A DNA stretch of 64,000 nt from Parafrigoribacterium_A soli (GCF_040227235.1 NZ_JBELNZ010000001.1:682001-746000), one strand, 5' to 3'; counted from the first letter of the stretch, positions 1-9,690 are shown. Notes: a model not told the origin generated them from the letters alone. A program made the numbers and translations.

Positions 1-26
1 ACATGCTCAAAGCAGCACGGGTCTAG
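1..26 (+). CDS. C-terminal tail of an upstream gene, probably an OmpR-type response regulator (partial)
   Basis: Only the last codons are inside the window. In the frame that stops with TAG at 24-26 the residues read (Y)MLKAARV. A terminal Gly-Tyr-x-Leu stretch followed by a few residues is how winged-helix OmpR/PhoB regulators usually end, and the next gene, 44 bases on, is an orphan-looking sensor histidine kinase. The identification rests on that context and a very short peptide. Confidence 0.3.
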
Positions 27-70
27 CCCGGTGCAGGCACTCGCCAGTTTCACCGCATAGCCTTGCTCTC

Positions 71-1711
71 GTGCACGAGCAATTGAGCGATTGGTGGGGC
101 GCGGTTTCCCTGCGCACCAAGATCACCGGCGTCACCGTGCTGCTCGTGACACTCGGGCTGCTGGTCGCCGGAATCGGCACAATGACGGTGCTGCGCAGCT
201 ACCTCCTCGCGCAGGTCGACAGCAACATCAGCGCCGCCGCAAAGCCCATCACGATCGTGACGCCCACCGGCGACACGACCTGTCAGCAAGACACGGGCCC
301 GTATAAGTACTTCTTCGCCGTGCTCGATGCCGACGGCAACGTCATCTGCACCAACCTGTCCGACTCCACGCCCAAGCCGGTGCTCGGGCAACTCACCATG
401 AGCAGCGTGGTGAGCGCGCAGCGTCAACCACAAACGGTGTGGGACACGGAGCACGAGCGCCAGTGGCGCATCGTGGCGTTCGTGGGCAACGTCGAGAGCT
501 CGCCGACAAACGTCGTGGTCGTCGTGGGCGAGAGCCTCTACAGCAGCAACGCGATCATCAGCCAGTTCACCGTGATCTTCCTCGGATTCGGACTCTCGGT
601 CGTCATCCTGGGCGCTGCGCTCACGCGCCTGCTTGTTACCTCCACCTTCGCCCCGCTGCGCGAGGTCGAAGCGACGGCCGCAGCCATCGCGGATGGTGAC
701 TTCAGCCAGCGACTCCCCGGCGCGACCCCGAACACCGAGGTCGGTCGTCTCAATCGATCTCTCAACACCATGCTCGGACGCATCGATCGAGCCTTCGCCG
801 ATCGCGCCCGCACCATCGACCAGATGCGGCGGTTCGTGGGCGACGCGAGCCACGAGTTGCGCACGCCCCTCGTGTCGGTTCGCGGCTACGCCGAGCTCTA
901 TCGCATGGGGGCCCTGCAGAAGCCCGAAGACGTCGGTCAGGCGATGGAACGCATCGAGAAGGAAGCGATTCGCATGGGCGAGCTGGTGAGCGACCTGCTC
1001 GAACTCGCCAGGCTCGACGAGGCGAAACCGCTGCAGCTCGCACCCGTCGACCTGCTGCCCATCGCGCGCGACGCCGCCCTCGACGCCATGGCGTCCTCGC
1101 CCGGCCGCAAGGTCACGGTCGTCGTCAGCGAACCAGAGCCGGATGCCGTGGCCGAGCCCACGGTCGCGGCAGGTCCGCCTGTCCGGGCCTCCACGCCCAC
1201 CGGCCCGATCGCGTTCGCGGGAGCGCAACTGGCGCGACTGCGGTCTCGTCGCGCCCGGCCGACGACGCAGCCCGCCCAGACCAGCACCCAGCTGAATGTC
1301 GTTCCCGAGGTGGTGCTGAGCGTTCCCGCCGTCGTGCTCGCGGAGGAGAACAAGATCCGCCAGGTAGTCACCAATCTCATCGGCAACGCGATGCGCTTCA
1401 CGCCGGACGACAGTCCCCTCGAGCTCGGCGTCCACGTGGATGCGAAGCGCGGAGTCGCCGTGCTCGACGTCATCGACCACGGCCCCGGCATCCCGCCGCA
1501 GATCCGCGAGAAGATCTTCCAGCGCTTCTGGCGCGCCGACACCTCCCGCACCCGGGAGACCGGTGGCAGTGGTCTGGGGCTCGCCATCGTCTCCGGCATC
1601 GTCGCCGCGCACAAGGGCGAGGTCACGGTCGTCGAGACCCCCGGCGGCGGAGCCACCTTCCGCGTAACCCTGCCGCTGCTCCCCCGCGAGTCGTCTCCGC
1701 TTCCGGCCTGA
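71..1711 (+). CDS. Two-component sensor histidine kinase (HAMP-HisKA-HATPase)
   Basis: Membrane sensor kinase of 546 aa that autophosphorylates on His and passes phosphate to a response regulator, probably the one ending just upstream. TM1 lies near residues 18-41, an extracytoplasmic loop follows, and TM2 near 162-184 leads into a HAMP segment. The H box is DASHELRTPL with the phospho-accepting His at residue 261. N box (TNLIGNAMRFTP), G1 (DHGPGIP), F box (FQRFWRAD) and G2 (GGSGLGLAI) are intact. A linker of about 75 residues rich in Ala, Pro and Arg sits in the early ATPase domain, which is longer than usual. The start is GTG at 71; the frame stays open to the window edge, so a start further upstream cannot be excluded. 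The ligand is unknown. Confidence 0.9.
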   Translation: MHEQLSDWWGAVSLRTKITGVTVLLVTLGLLVAGIGTMTVLRSYLLAQVDSNISAAAKPITIVTPTGDTTCQQDTGPYKYFFAVLDADGNVICTNLSDSTPKPVLGQLTMSSVVSAQRQPQTVWDTEHERQWRIVAFVGNVESSPTNVVVVVGESLYSSNAIISQFTVIFLGFGLSVVILGAALTRLLVTSTFAPLREVEATAAAIADGDFSQRLPGATPNTEVGRLNRSLNTMLGRIDRAFADRARTIDQMRRFVGDASHELRTPLVSVRGYAELYRMGALQKPEDVGQAMERIEKEAIRMGELVSDLLELARLDEAKPLQLAPVDLLPIARDAALDAMASSPGRKVTVVVSEPEPDAVAEPTVAAGPPVRASTPTGPIAFAGAQLARLRSRRARPTTQPAQTSTQLNVVPEVVLSVPAVVLAEENKIRQVVTNLIGNAMRFTPDDSPLELGVHVDAKRGVAVLDVIDHGPGIPPQIREKIFQRFWRADTSRTRETGGSGLGLAIVSGIVAAHKGEVTVVETPGGGATFRVTLPLLPRESSPLPA

Positions 1712-1863
1712 TCTCCCGCGTTCTGTCTGGTTACTGGACAACGCGGTGCCCCACTCCCCCTCCCCAACCCGCGCGCTCATGGCGTTGACCCCAGCGGGCC
1801 TCTCCGGCCACGCTCGGCGGGGCGCACCTGCGTACTGTCGGCGACACGACGAGTGGAGGAATC

Positions 1864-2154
1864 ATGACCAGGTACCAGGTAGACAGCGAGGCCGTTCTCG
1901 GCGCCACGAACGCGGTGCGCAGTTCGATCGGCCGCATCCAGGCGGAGGTCGGCGGCCTGCACGGGCAGTTGGTGAGCCTGCAGGACTCGTGGTCCGGGCA
2001 GGCGGCGAACGCGTTTCAGGCGGTGGTCACCGACTGGAAGTCCACCCAGCAGCGGGTGGAGGAGAGCCTGGATGCCATCAACCGGGCCCTGGGCCAGGCC
2101 GGCCAGCACTACGCCGACATCGAGTCGGCCAACGCGCGGCTGTTCTCCCGCTGA
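1864..2154 (+). CDS. WXG100 family (ESAT-6-like) protein
   Basis: A 96-aa all-helical protein with the hairpin motif WSG at about residue 45 (LQDSWSGQAANAF), the size and layout of WXG100 proteins. These form helical-hairpin dimers and are exported by type VII (ESX/Yuk) systems. GGAGGAATC before the ATG is a good ribosome site. No FtsK/EccC-like ATPase or partner gene is visible in the window, so it is an orphan here. A strong shared terminator separates it from the convergent groEL gene. Family assignment is firm; secretion is inferred. Confidence 0.85.
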   Translation: MTRYQVDSEAVLGATNAVRSSIGRIQAEVGGLHGQLVSLQDSWSGQAANAFQAVVTDWKSTQQRVEESLDAINRALGQAGQHYADIESANARLFSR

Positions 2155-2172
2155 TGCGGCGGTGAAACGCGA

Positions 2173-2204
2173 AGCGGGGCGCCTCCCGAAGGAGGCGCCC
2201 CGCT
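2173..2204. terminator. Bidirectional rho-independent-type hairpin
   Basis: A perfect 14-bp stem (arm AGCGGGGCGCCTCC) with a CGAA tetraloop between the convergent WXG100 and groEL genes. There is no long T tract, as is common in high-GC actinobacteria. Confidence 0.75.
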
Positions 2205-2220
2205 CGTCAGTACGACGGAC

Positions 2221-3849
<1,629 letters not shown>

Positions 3850-3893
3850 GTGTGTTTCTCGTCCCTCCCGGACGTCAGGAAATTGCAACAGCT

Positions 3894-3953
3894 TTGGCAC
3901 TCACAACATAGGAGTGCTAATAGATTCTGGCACTCTACCCCTGAGAGTGCAAG
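3894..3953. promoter_or_regulatory. Tandem CIRCE operators (HrcA binding) of groEL
   Basis: Two inverted repeats with the canonical 9-nt spacer. The first is TTGGCACTC (3894-3902) and GAGTGCTAA (3912-3920), one base from the TTAGCACTC/GAGTGCTAA consensus. The second is CTGGCACTC (3927-3935) and GAGTGCAAG (3945-3953), with the core intact. Both lie upstream of the groEL start. Confidence 0.9.
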
Positions 3954-3969
3954 TGAACGGAGCGAGCGC

Positions 3970-5043
3970 TCAGGATGCGGCGGGCGCCGTGATCTGCACC
4001 GCACCGGCGTGGGGCACGAGTTCGATCCAGGTGTTGCCCGGAGCCAGTCGAATCGTGACGCCCTGGTCGTCCACAAGGTGGATCGGATCGGTCGGCGAGC
4101 CCTTCGACCAGGTGGCGTGCGAGGTGCCTCCGCCGGTCGAAACCCAGGCCTCTCCGCCGCCGATCATCTCGGTGCGCGGCACGTTGGTGTCGTTGGTCAC
4201 GGCCACCCGAAGCACGACCACGTTGGTCGCCGAGAGCTGCGTGCCGGTCGCGTCCAGGTCGGCCTTGCCCGCCTGCGTGCGCAGCAAGTGCTTCTTGCCC
4301 GCGTCGTAGGACCAGGAACCCGAGATGAGGTTCGAAAACTTATAGGAGAGCGTGGCGGTGGGGGCGCCATCCTTGGTCGCCGTCGCCGACGGCACGTCGA
4401 GCGAGTACGCGAACTGCTGCGCCGGGGCGGCGAGATCCTTGTGCTGGGCGAGCAGCTCGCGCGCCTTCACGAGCACGTTGTGCGGTGCGGCCTTGTCTTT
4501 GGTGCGAAAGAAGGTGGACGCCGTGTCGGGCTGCCCGTGGATCGCGTTGTAGACGGGAGTCTGGCGCATCAGGTTGACGAAGCGCTGCTGCCCGCCGGAG
4601 TAGCAGACGATGCCGCCGAGCGGCGAGATGATGTTGGGATCCATCGGCCGGATGGAGCGCACCGGACCGAGCAGCTCCGGAATGTCGGACTGCCAGACGG
4701 CGACGTAGCGCGTGAGCCCGCCTTCGACGAGCTCTTCGAACAGCAGGTCGGTGTGCTCGAGTCCCACCTGGGGGCGCGCATCCGGATGATTGTCGATCTT
4801 GGCCGCGATCGAGGCGTTCTTGAGCGAGCCGACGCTGACGGAGGTACCACGCAGCGGGGCGAGCGCGGTGGCCGGCGGCGGCGTGTAGCTCGAGCTGTAC
4901 CCGGGCGAGGTGGTGGGCTTCGGTTTCGGTGATTCCGACGCGCATCCGGATGCCGCGAACGCGAGGAGCGCCACCAGCACCACGAGGCTGGTCGGCTTCG
5001 CGCCGCGCACAACCCGAGTCGTCACTGCGCGCCGATTGCCCAT
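3970..5043 (-). CDS. DUF3048 domain (YerB-like) lipoprotein
   Basis: A 357-aa predicted lipoprotein. The start at 5043 (MGNRRAVTTR) gives a basic N-region, a hydrophobic core and a lipobox ending ASGC with the lipidated Cys at residue 34, followed by a Pro/Ser/Thr-rich linker. The mature part carries the DUF3048 signature: IAAKIDNHPDARPQ early, then VRSIRPMD and the C-terminal GNTWIELVPH. The molecular role of the family is not established; it acts at the outer face of the membrane. It is co-oriented with the LytR_C gene 64 bases upstream. A longer start at 5157 would bury the signal peptide and is rejected. Confidence 0.85.
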   Translation of the reverse strand: MGNRRAVTTRVVRGAKPTSLVVLVALLAFAASGCASESPKPKPTTSPGYSSSYTPPPATALAPLRGTSVSVGSLKNASIAAKIDNHPDARPQVGLEHTDLLFEELVEGGLTRYVAVWQSDIPELLGPVRSIRPMDPNIISPLGGIVCYSGGQQRFVNLMRQTPVYNAIHGQPDTASTFFRTKDKAAPHNVLVKARELLAQHKDLAAPAQQFAYSLDVPSATATKDGAPTATLSYKFSNLISGSWSYDAGKKHLLRTQAGKADLDATGTQLSATNVVVLRVAVTNDTNVPRTEMIGGGEAWVSTGGGTSHATWSKGSPTDPIHLVDDQGVTIRLAPGNTWIELVPHAGAVQITAPAAS

Positions 5044-5107
5044 GGGCAGAAGACTAACGGCGGCGAGCCGCCGGGCCGTGCTTGACGGGTGGCGCGCCCC
5101 GAAAGAG

Positions 5108-5665
5108 CTAGGACTGGGGCTTGTAGTCGGATCCGAGCACGACCGTGATGCGGTCATTGAAGTCGGTGCTGAGGCGGATCTCGCCGACCGCGAGCGTCTT
5201 CACGAGCGCGCGGGCCGCACCCTCATCCGCGGCGTCCTTGTAATAGACGACCGTCTTCGCGATCGTGCTCTCCGAGGCGTTGGCGCGGGTTCCGAGCGGG
5301 CCCGCACCGGTCCAGCCCTGAGCCACGAGGTAGTCGCCGACCTTGGTCGCGAGGCCCTGGGTAGTCGTTCCGTTGAGCACCGTGATCGGCACGGTCGGGT
5401 CGAGCTTGGGAGCGGCCGTCGCGGCCGCCTTCGGTGTGGCTGACGCGCTGGGTGATGCGCTCTGCGCCTCGAATGGCAGGTGGATGCGGCCCGGAGTCAG
5501 GGTGGACAGCGCGTATAGGCCCGCCACGATGAGCACGAGGGTTGCCACCGCCGCCCAACCGAAGGCGATCCAGCCACGGCCGTTCCTGGCGGGAGCCCGA
5601 TGCGCGCCGACCCGAAGCAGGTCATCGGGCACAGAGTCGAATCGATCTTTCGGGTAATTCGCCAT
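5108..5665 (-). CDS. LytR C-terminal domain membrane protein
   Basis: A 185-aa protein with a short cytoplasmic N-terminus, one transmembrane helix (about 31-54), an Ala/Ser/Pro-rich linker and a LytR_C domain from about residue 92 (VPITVLNGTTTQGLATKVGDYL). LytR_C domains occur alone or behind LytR-CpsA-Psr ligases and are linked with the cell envelope; no catalytic LCP domain is present. It follows the DUF3263 gene by 53 bases. The same DUF3263-LytR_C order occurs near groEL2 in mycobacteria, so the neighbourhood is conserved. Confidence 0.85.
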   Translation of the reverse strand: MANYPKDRFDSVPDDLLRVGAHRAPARNGRGWIAFGWAAVATLVLIVAGLYALSTLTPGRIHLPFEAQSASPSASATPKAAATAAPKLDPTVPITVLNGTTTQGLATKVGDYLVAQGWTGAGPLGTRANASESTIAKTVVYYKDAADEGAARALVKTLAVGEIRLSTDFNDRITVVLGSDYKPQS

Positions 5666-5718
5666 AACTCTCTCGGTCGCTCAGTTCTGGGGGGTCACGA
5701 CTGCTGCCGCGTGAATGG

Positions 5719-6039
5719 TCACTTGCTCCGACCGTTGCCGGGTGCCGCGTCTCCGATGACACGGGCCGAGCGCGCGGAGGTTCGCGCGTCTCTCAGTCGC
5801 CTCAAGCGCTTCACCAGCATGGGGTCGCTCACGAGAGCGGCGGGCGAATCGAGCAAGGCGTTCAGCACTTGATAGTACCGGGCGACGGAAAGGCCGAACT
5901 CGGAGCGGATGGCCTCCTCCTTCGCCCCTGCGTGCTTCCACCACTGGCGTTCGAAGGCGAGGATGCGCTGTTCGCGCTCGGCGAGGGTCGGCGGCGTCTG
6001 GCCCCGGAGGGGTCCGGTCGACTCCGCGTTGGCTGCCAC
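5719..6039 (-). CDS. DUF3263 domain protein
   Basis: A small, basic 106-aa protein matching DUF3263: LAEREQRILAFERQWWKHAG, then IRSEFGLSVARYYQVLNALLD and a C-terminal Arg-rich helix. The central segment resembles a sigma-region-4 or helix-turn-helix fold (SxxRYYQxLN), so DNA binding is plausible but unproven. It is the first gene of the apparent DUF3263 - LytR_C - DUF3048 transcription unit. Confidence 0.85.
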   Translation of the reverse strand: MAANAESTGPLRGQTPPTLAEREQRILAFERQWWKHAGAKEEAIRSEFGLSVARYYQVLNALLDSPAALVSDPMLVKRLRRLRDARTSARSARVIGDAAPGNGRSK

Positions 6040-6159
6040 CCCGCTCCTTCCGCACCGTGCGCTGACGTTAGTTCACGCACATCCTAGGCCCGGGTTTCTG
6101 CGCGAAGCCCGCACGAGCGTGGCCGGTCGCGCAACTCGCCGCGGTCGCGCAGGCTCGGT

Positions 6160-7143
6160 TCAGCCCGGCAGCCAGTCGAGGCTCTGGCCGTGGGGTCCGC
6201 TCCAGGCCAGCGGATGCTCGTCCAGCGCGAGCACGAAACGCCCGTCACCCTGCGGCAGGGCTTCTTTCACGCGCGGGAGCACGTCGATCCCCTCCAGCGA
6301 GAGCCAGTGCGCGCCCGAGGCCGCGCAGAGTTCGCGCACCGCGGCGATGAAGCGCTGGCGCTCGAGAAAGGGAAGGTAGACGAGCACTCCGCTCGTGATG
6401 ACGACGAGGGGGGCGCCGGCCGGAGCCTGCGCTGCCAGCCCGACCAGGGCATCCGTCGCCTGCCCCTTGACCAGCAGCGGCGCGTCTCGCCTGGCGATGT
6501 CCATGGCGGCCCGGATGCGCTCGCGGCGCTCGTGCTCCTCCGGCCAGGCGAGCGTCTCCAGCCAGCGGCGGTCATCCGCATCGGTGACGTCGAGTGGGGC
6601 GAGGTCGATGCCCGCGCGCCAGACAACCTCGGGCGCCTGCGGAGGCAACGGAACGTGCCCGTTCGTCGCGCAGCGCAGCAGCACGGTGCTCGAGCCGTCG
6701 GCCGGGTCGATGCGCGTGCCATCGTCGTAGAGATAGCTGTAGCGATCGGGGTAGAGGCAGAGTCCGCCGCTCGCGCCGATCTCGAGCAGGGCGAGCGCGC
6801 CCGGCAGCGCGGCGAGCGCGGGCAGGAGGGACGCGCAGCGCCCGGGTTCGTTGGTCTGATTGAGGTGGGAGGCGACCTGGGGTCGCACGCGGGCCCAGTT
6901 GCCGAGCATCCACTGTTTGAAGGCGACGAAGCCGCCCTCAGGTGCGCCGAGCAGGCGCGCGACCGCGAAGACGAGACTCGGCTGGCGCGTGGTCTCGGGC
7001 AGTCGCTCGATGAGGGCGAGCAGCTCCGGGTCGTCGGCGATGCCGGATGCCCAGGCCTCGTAGACGGCGGAGCGGCCGCGAGCCTCGCCCTCGGCGAAGC
7101 CGCGGTACCACTCTGCGGTGTTCCTCACCGTGTCGACCTCCAC
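6160..7143 (-). CDS. DUF2332 family protein
   Basis: A 327-aa protein with DUF2332 features: an N-terminal WYRGFAEGEARGRSAVYEAWA block, the Gly-rich LLEIGASGGLCLYPDRYSY segment resembling a methyltransferase-type nucleotide loop, and LVVITSGVLVYLP before the C-terminus. The Rossmann-like pattern suggests an S-adenosylmethionine-type fold, but no function is established for the family. It is transcribed divergently from msrB. A start two codons later (GTG) is also possible. Confidence 0.8.
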   Translation of the reverse strand: MEVDTVRNTAEWYRGFAEGEARGRSAVYEAWASGIADDPELLALIERLPETTRQPSLVFAVARLLGAPEGGFVAFKQWMLGNWARVRPQVASHLNQTNEPGRCASLLPALAALPGALALLEIGASGGLCLYPDRYSYLYDDGTRIDPADGSSTVLLRCATNGHVPLPPQAPEVVWRAGIDLAPLDVTDADDRRWLETLAWPEEHERRERIRAAMDIARRDAPLLVKGQATDALVGLAAQAPAGAPLVVITSGVLVYLPFLERQRFIAAVRELCAASGAHWLSLEGIDVLPRVKEALPQGDGRFVLALDEHPLAWSGPHGQSLDWLPG

Positions 7144-7255
7144 GCCGCGCTGCGAGTTTCGTCATAGTTCGACCCGGAACGGGAGCCCGGTGGAACATTC
7201 GCGCCTGGTCGCGAGTTTAATGGTGCGTAAGACGTATTCCTGAGAGGAAGAAACC

Positions 7256-7678
7256 ATGACCAGCACGCCTGGCACCCAGAAGACCCCCGACGTTCAGAAG
7301 ACCAACGAGCAGTGGAAGTCCGAGCTCTCGCCGGAGCAGTACGCGGTGCTGCGCGAGGCCGCAACCGAGCGCCCCTGGTCTGGCGCGCTGCTCGACGAGA
7401 ACCGGCAGGGTGTCTACACCTGTGCCGGCTGCGGAGCCGAACTGTTCCAGAGCGGAACCAAGTTCGACGCCGGATGCGGCTGGCCGAGCTTCTACGAGTC
7501 GATCAACCCCGACGCCGTGGAGCTCCTCACCGACACGAGCCTCGGCATGACCCGCACGGAGGCGCGCTGCGCCAACTGCGGCGGCCACCTCGGGCACCTC
7601 TTCGACGACGCACCGCAGACCCCGACGGGCGCGCGCTTCTGCATGAACTCCCTCTCGCTCAACTTCAAAGAAGACTGA
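7256..7678 (+). CDS. msrB: Peptide-methionine (R)-S-oxide reductase
   Basis: A 140-aa MsrB that reduces the R-epimer of methionine sulfoxide in proteins, using thioredoxin for recycling. The zinc site is present as two CxxC pairs (C56/C59 and C105/C108), and the catalytic Cys is C129 in RFCMNSLSL, the conserved RxCxN motif. It belongs to the zinc-containing class. GAGAGGAAG sits at a proper distance before ATG 7256. The nitroreductase-like gene follows 7 bases later and is probably cotranscribed. Confidence 0.95.
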   Translation: MTSTPGTQKTPDVQKTNEQWKSELSPEQYAVLREAATERPWSGALLDENRQGVYTCAGCGAELFQSGTKFDAGCGWPSFYESINPDAVELLTDTSLGMTRTEARCANCGGHLGHLFDDAPQTPTGARFCMNSLSLNFKED

Positions 7679-7685
7679 CCTCAGG

Positions 7686-8234
7686 GTGAGCGCGCACGAC
7701 GCGATCCTCCGCCGCCGGTCCAGGCCGAGGGTGACCACCGATTCCCCGACCGACGAACAGCTGCTGCCGCTCATCACGGCGGCAGCCGGGGCGGCGGACC
7801 ACGCCGCTCTCCGCCCCTGGCGACTCATCGCCCTGCGGGGTGACGCGCGCCATCGCCTCGGCGAGGCACTCGTGGCAGCCAGCGGCCTGCAACTCGCGGA
7901 TGCGGAGAGGCTCGCAGCGAAGCCGCTGCGAGCCCCGCTGCTGCTTGCGCTCGTGGTGAGGCACAAACCCAGCTTCAAGGTGACGGACTGGGAGCAGGAT
8001 GCTGCGGCATCCGGTGTCGCGCATTATCTGAGCCTGCTGCTCGACGAGGCCGGCTGGGGCGTGATGTGGCGCACGGGCGGTCATGTGCGCTCGGAACCGG
8101 TGCGCCGCGTGCACGGGCTCGCCGACAACGAGCAGCTACTCGGATGGCTGTACGTCGGCGGTGTGGTCGACGGTGAGAGCGGTCCGGCCTCGAAGAACGC
8201 AGTGGATGCGCGCGCGCTGCTGACGTCGCTCTGA
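7686..8234 (+). CDS. Nitroreductase-family protein
   Basis: A 182-aa protein of the compact FMN-dependent nitroreductase type. The N-terminal AILRRRSRPRVT resembles the R-R-S FMN-phosphate contact, ALRPWRLIAL is the next conserved block, and the C-terminal GWLYVGG closes the fold. These enzymes reduce nitro compounds or quinones with NAD(P)H; the substrate cannot be told. The start is GTG at 7686, 7 bases after msrB, which suggests translational coupling and a role in redox stress. The distance to the tRNA gene is 35 bases. Confidence 0.8.
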   Translation: MSAHDAILRRRSRPRVTTDSPTDEQLLPLITAAAGAADHAALRPWRLIALRGDARHRLGEALVAASGLQLADAERLAAKPLRAPLLLALVVRHKPSFKVTDWEQDAAASGVAHYLSLLLDEAGWGVMWRTGGHVRSEPVRRVHGLADNEQLLGWLYVGGVVDGESGPASKNAVDARALLTSL

Positions 8235-8269
8235 GCACCGCGGCCGCCGGTACTATGGGTGAGTTGTTC

Positions 8270-8343
8270 GCCTCCATAGCTCAGTTGGCCAGAGCACCGC
8301 TCTTGTAAAGCGGGGGTCGTCGGTTCGAATCCGACTGGGGGCT
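8270..8343 (+). tRNA. tRNA-Thr (anticodon TGT)
   Basis: A full cloverleaf can be folded. The acceptor strand GCCTCCA (8270-8276) pairs with TGGGGGC (8336-8342), with discriminator T. The D arm is GCTC/GAGC, the anticodon arm CCGCT-CTTGTAA-AGCGG gives anticodon TGT, and the T arm GTCGG/CCGAC encloses TTCGAAT. CCA is not encoded. Its 3' half is the source of the tandem array that follows. Confidence 0.95.
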
Positions 8344-8669
8344 CACCGAGATAACCATCGCCCGCCCTTGCAGCGGGGGTCGTCGGTTCGAATCCGACTG
8401 GGGGCTCNNNNNNNNNNNNNNNNNNNNNNNNNNNNNNNNNNNNNNNNNNNNNNNNNNNNNNNNNNNNNNNNNNNNNNNNNNNNNNNNNNNNNNNNNNNNN
8501 NNNNNNNAGCGGGGGTCGTCGGTTCGAATCCGACTGGGGGCTCACCGAGATAACCATCGCCCGCCCTTGCAGCGGGGGTCGTCGGTTCGAATCCGACTGG
8601 GGGCTCACCGAGATAACCATCGCCCGCCCTTGCAGCGGGGGTCGTCGGTTCGAATCCGACTGGGGGCTC
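8309..8669 (+). repeat. 63-bp tandem array of tRNA-Thr 3' halves, interrupted by an assembly gap
   Basis: The tRNA 3' half (starting AGCGGGGGTCGTCGG) recurs with starts at 8309, 8372, 8508, 8571 and 8634. Where unbroken, the period is exactly 63 bp. Each unit is 36 bp of variable loop, T arm and acceptor 3' strand plus a 27-bp spacer (beginning ACCGAGATAACCATCG) that is absent from the tRNA itself. Copies are identical. The spacer end and the next half form a perfect 5-bp stem, CCCGC/GCGGG, around the 7-nt loop CCTTGCA, an anticodon-arm look-alike. The last copy runs into a terminator. The true copy number is unknown because of the Ns. Confidence 0.95.
8408..8507. other. Assembly gap (100 Ns)
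   Basis: Exactly 100 Ns inside the 63-bp array. The offset between the repeat copies on either side (136) is not a multiple of 63, so the gap length is a placeholder, not a measured size. Confidence 0.98.
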
Positions 8670-8672
8670 TCT

Positions 8673-8700
8673 TAAAAGAGCCAACGATTTGGCTCTTTTA
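8673..8700. terminator. Strong intrinsic terminator after the tRNA array
   Basis: A perfect 12-bp stem (arm TAAAAGAGCCAA) with loop CGAT. The A tract on one side and T tract on the other make it able to work in both directions, for the tRNA array and for the convergent DUF7882 gene. Confidence 0.85.
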
Positions 8701-8769
8701 GGAGAGCCCGCAATCTCGTGCCTTGCATCTGCGCGCGACAGAGGCACGCCCAACGATGGCGGCGCTTCG

Positions 8770-9081
8770 CTACTCGCTCGCGGTCGCATCCGGCTCGGGC
8801 AGGATCTGCAGGCCGCCCGCGCTGTTCGCCGTGCGCATCAGCTCATCGATCCACTGGCGGTTGATCGAGGGCGGCCGCCCTCCGCTGTACTTGAAGTACA
8901 TGGGGATCGTGGGGTGCAGCCAGAGCACGCTCCTGCCGTCGCCGAGCGCCGGGTCGTCCTTCCACGAAAAGTAGAAGGACTCGTTGCGCCGAAGCTTCGC
9001 ACCGATCACCATCTGCAGGTGCACTAACAGCCGATCATCAAAGTCGACGGTCAACGTCGAGTCGTAGGTCAATCTGCCCAC
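8770..9081 (-). CDS. DUF7882 family small protein
   Basis: A protein of about 103 aa of a family abundant in Microbacteriaceae and often mislabelled 'ATP-dependent DNA ligase'. Recognisable blocks are GRLTYDST, then DDRLLVHLQMVIGAKLRRNE, SFYFSWKDDPALGDGRS and LWLHPTIPMYFKYSGGRPPS, ending in a NSAGGL stretch. No ligase nucleotidyl-lysine motif is present. I chose GTG 9081 because AAGGAG lies 6 nt upstream and family members begin MGxLxYG; a TTG at 9087 is the alternative. Function is unknown. Confidence 0.8.
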   Translation of the reverse strand: MGRLTYDSTLTVDFDDRLLVHLQMVIGAKLRRNESFYFSWKDDPALGDGRSVLWLHPTIPMYFKYSGGRPPSINRQWIDELMRTANSAGGLQILPEPDATASE

Positions 9082-9163
9082 GAGCAACTCCTTCCTCCGG
9101 GTTCTGCTGAGCAGAACCTGCCGTCGCTACAGTGGTTCCGCGGCTTCGCAAGACCGCCCGGGG

Positions 9164-9517
9164 TCAGTAGTCGTCGATGGCGGCCGAGAGGTCGTCGGAC
9201 TCGTCTGGATGGAGCTCGCGGCCTATCCGGTGCTGCTGGTTCTGCTTGAGCTTCAGCATCTCGTCGCTGAAGCGCGCCAGGAGCTCCTCATCGATGATTT
9301 CGTCTCCATCGTCGTCTGGCTCGGTGTCGGCCACCAGCTGGCTGGCCGGGCCGATAAGGATGTGTGAGCGGCTCAGCGTGCCATCGTCAAGCCGCACCGG
9401 AATGTCGACGGTGGCTGAGGTGCCCGACTTCGCGAGCGCTTCGGCATAGCTCAACAGTGCGCGGGCGATCTCGGTACCGGTGAGGATCGAGTCCCCGGCG
9501 TAGTGAATCCTGTCCAT
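9164..9517 (-). CDS. Conserved hypothetical protein (MDRIHYAGDS type)
   Basis: A soluble 117-aa protein starting MDRIHYAGDSILTGTEIA. The first 75 residues look like one small alpha/beta domain (SATVDIPVRLDDG, HILIGPASQLV). They are followed by a very acidic stretch (DTEPDDDGDEIIDEE) and a helical tail. I recognise the N-terminal pattern as recurrent in Microbacteriaceae, but know no function. The ATG at 9517 has a GGAAAGCGGAG ribosome site, while upstream in-frame starts would cover a promoter region. It lies next to the DUF7882 gene, another lineage-type small protein. Confidence 0.65.
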   Translation of the reverse strand: MDRIHYAGDSILTGTEIARALLSYAEALAKSGTSATVDIPVRLDDGTLSRSHILIGPASQLVADTEPDDDGDEIIDEELLARFSDEMLKLKQNQQHRIGRELHPDESDDLSAAIDDY

Positions 9518-9690
9518 GCTCCGCTTTCCGTGTCGTGGGGGTGGACCGCGCCGCCTGCCGAGGCTGGCAGCGCTGCGCGCAGGAATCGGCGTGCGCTTAT
9601 ACCAACATAGAAAAGCTGCGGCGCCGGTGCCAGGGATTGACAACCCGGACGCTATCCGCCAGTAGTGCGACTCAATACCTCTCGTCCCGA

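Noticed and set aside
50..1780. Long minus-strand ORF of 576 codons
   Set aside because: It lies antisense to the sensor kinase, whose domains are complete; high-GC codon bias leaves long shadow frames.
8309..8669. CRISPR array
   Set aside because: Repeats and spacers are all identical, the repeat is part of a tRNA, and no cas gene is near.
8081..8789. Open frames on the minus strand across the tRNA array (proteins with repeated PPVGFEPTTPAARAG)
   Set aside because: They are the antisense reading of tRNA sequence; 63 is divisible by three, so the frame stays open. This is a known source of false proteins in databases.
8770..9081. ATP-dependent DNA ligase
   Set aside because: Proteins of this size in the lineage carry that label, but no ligase motif is present; DUF7882 fits better.
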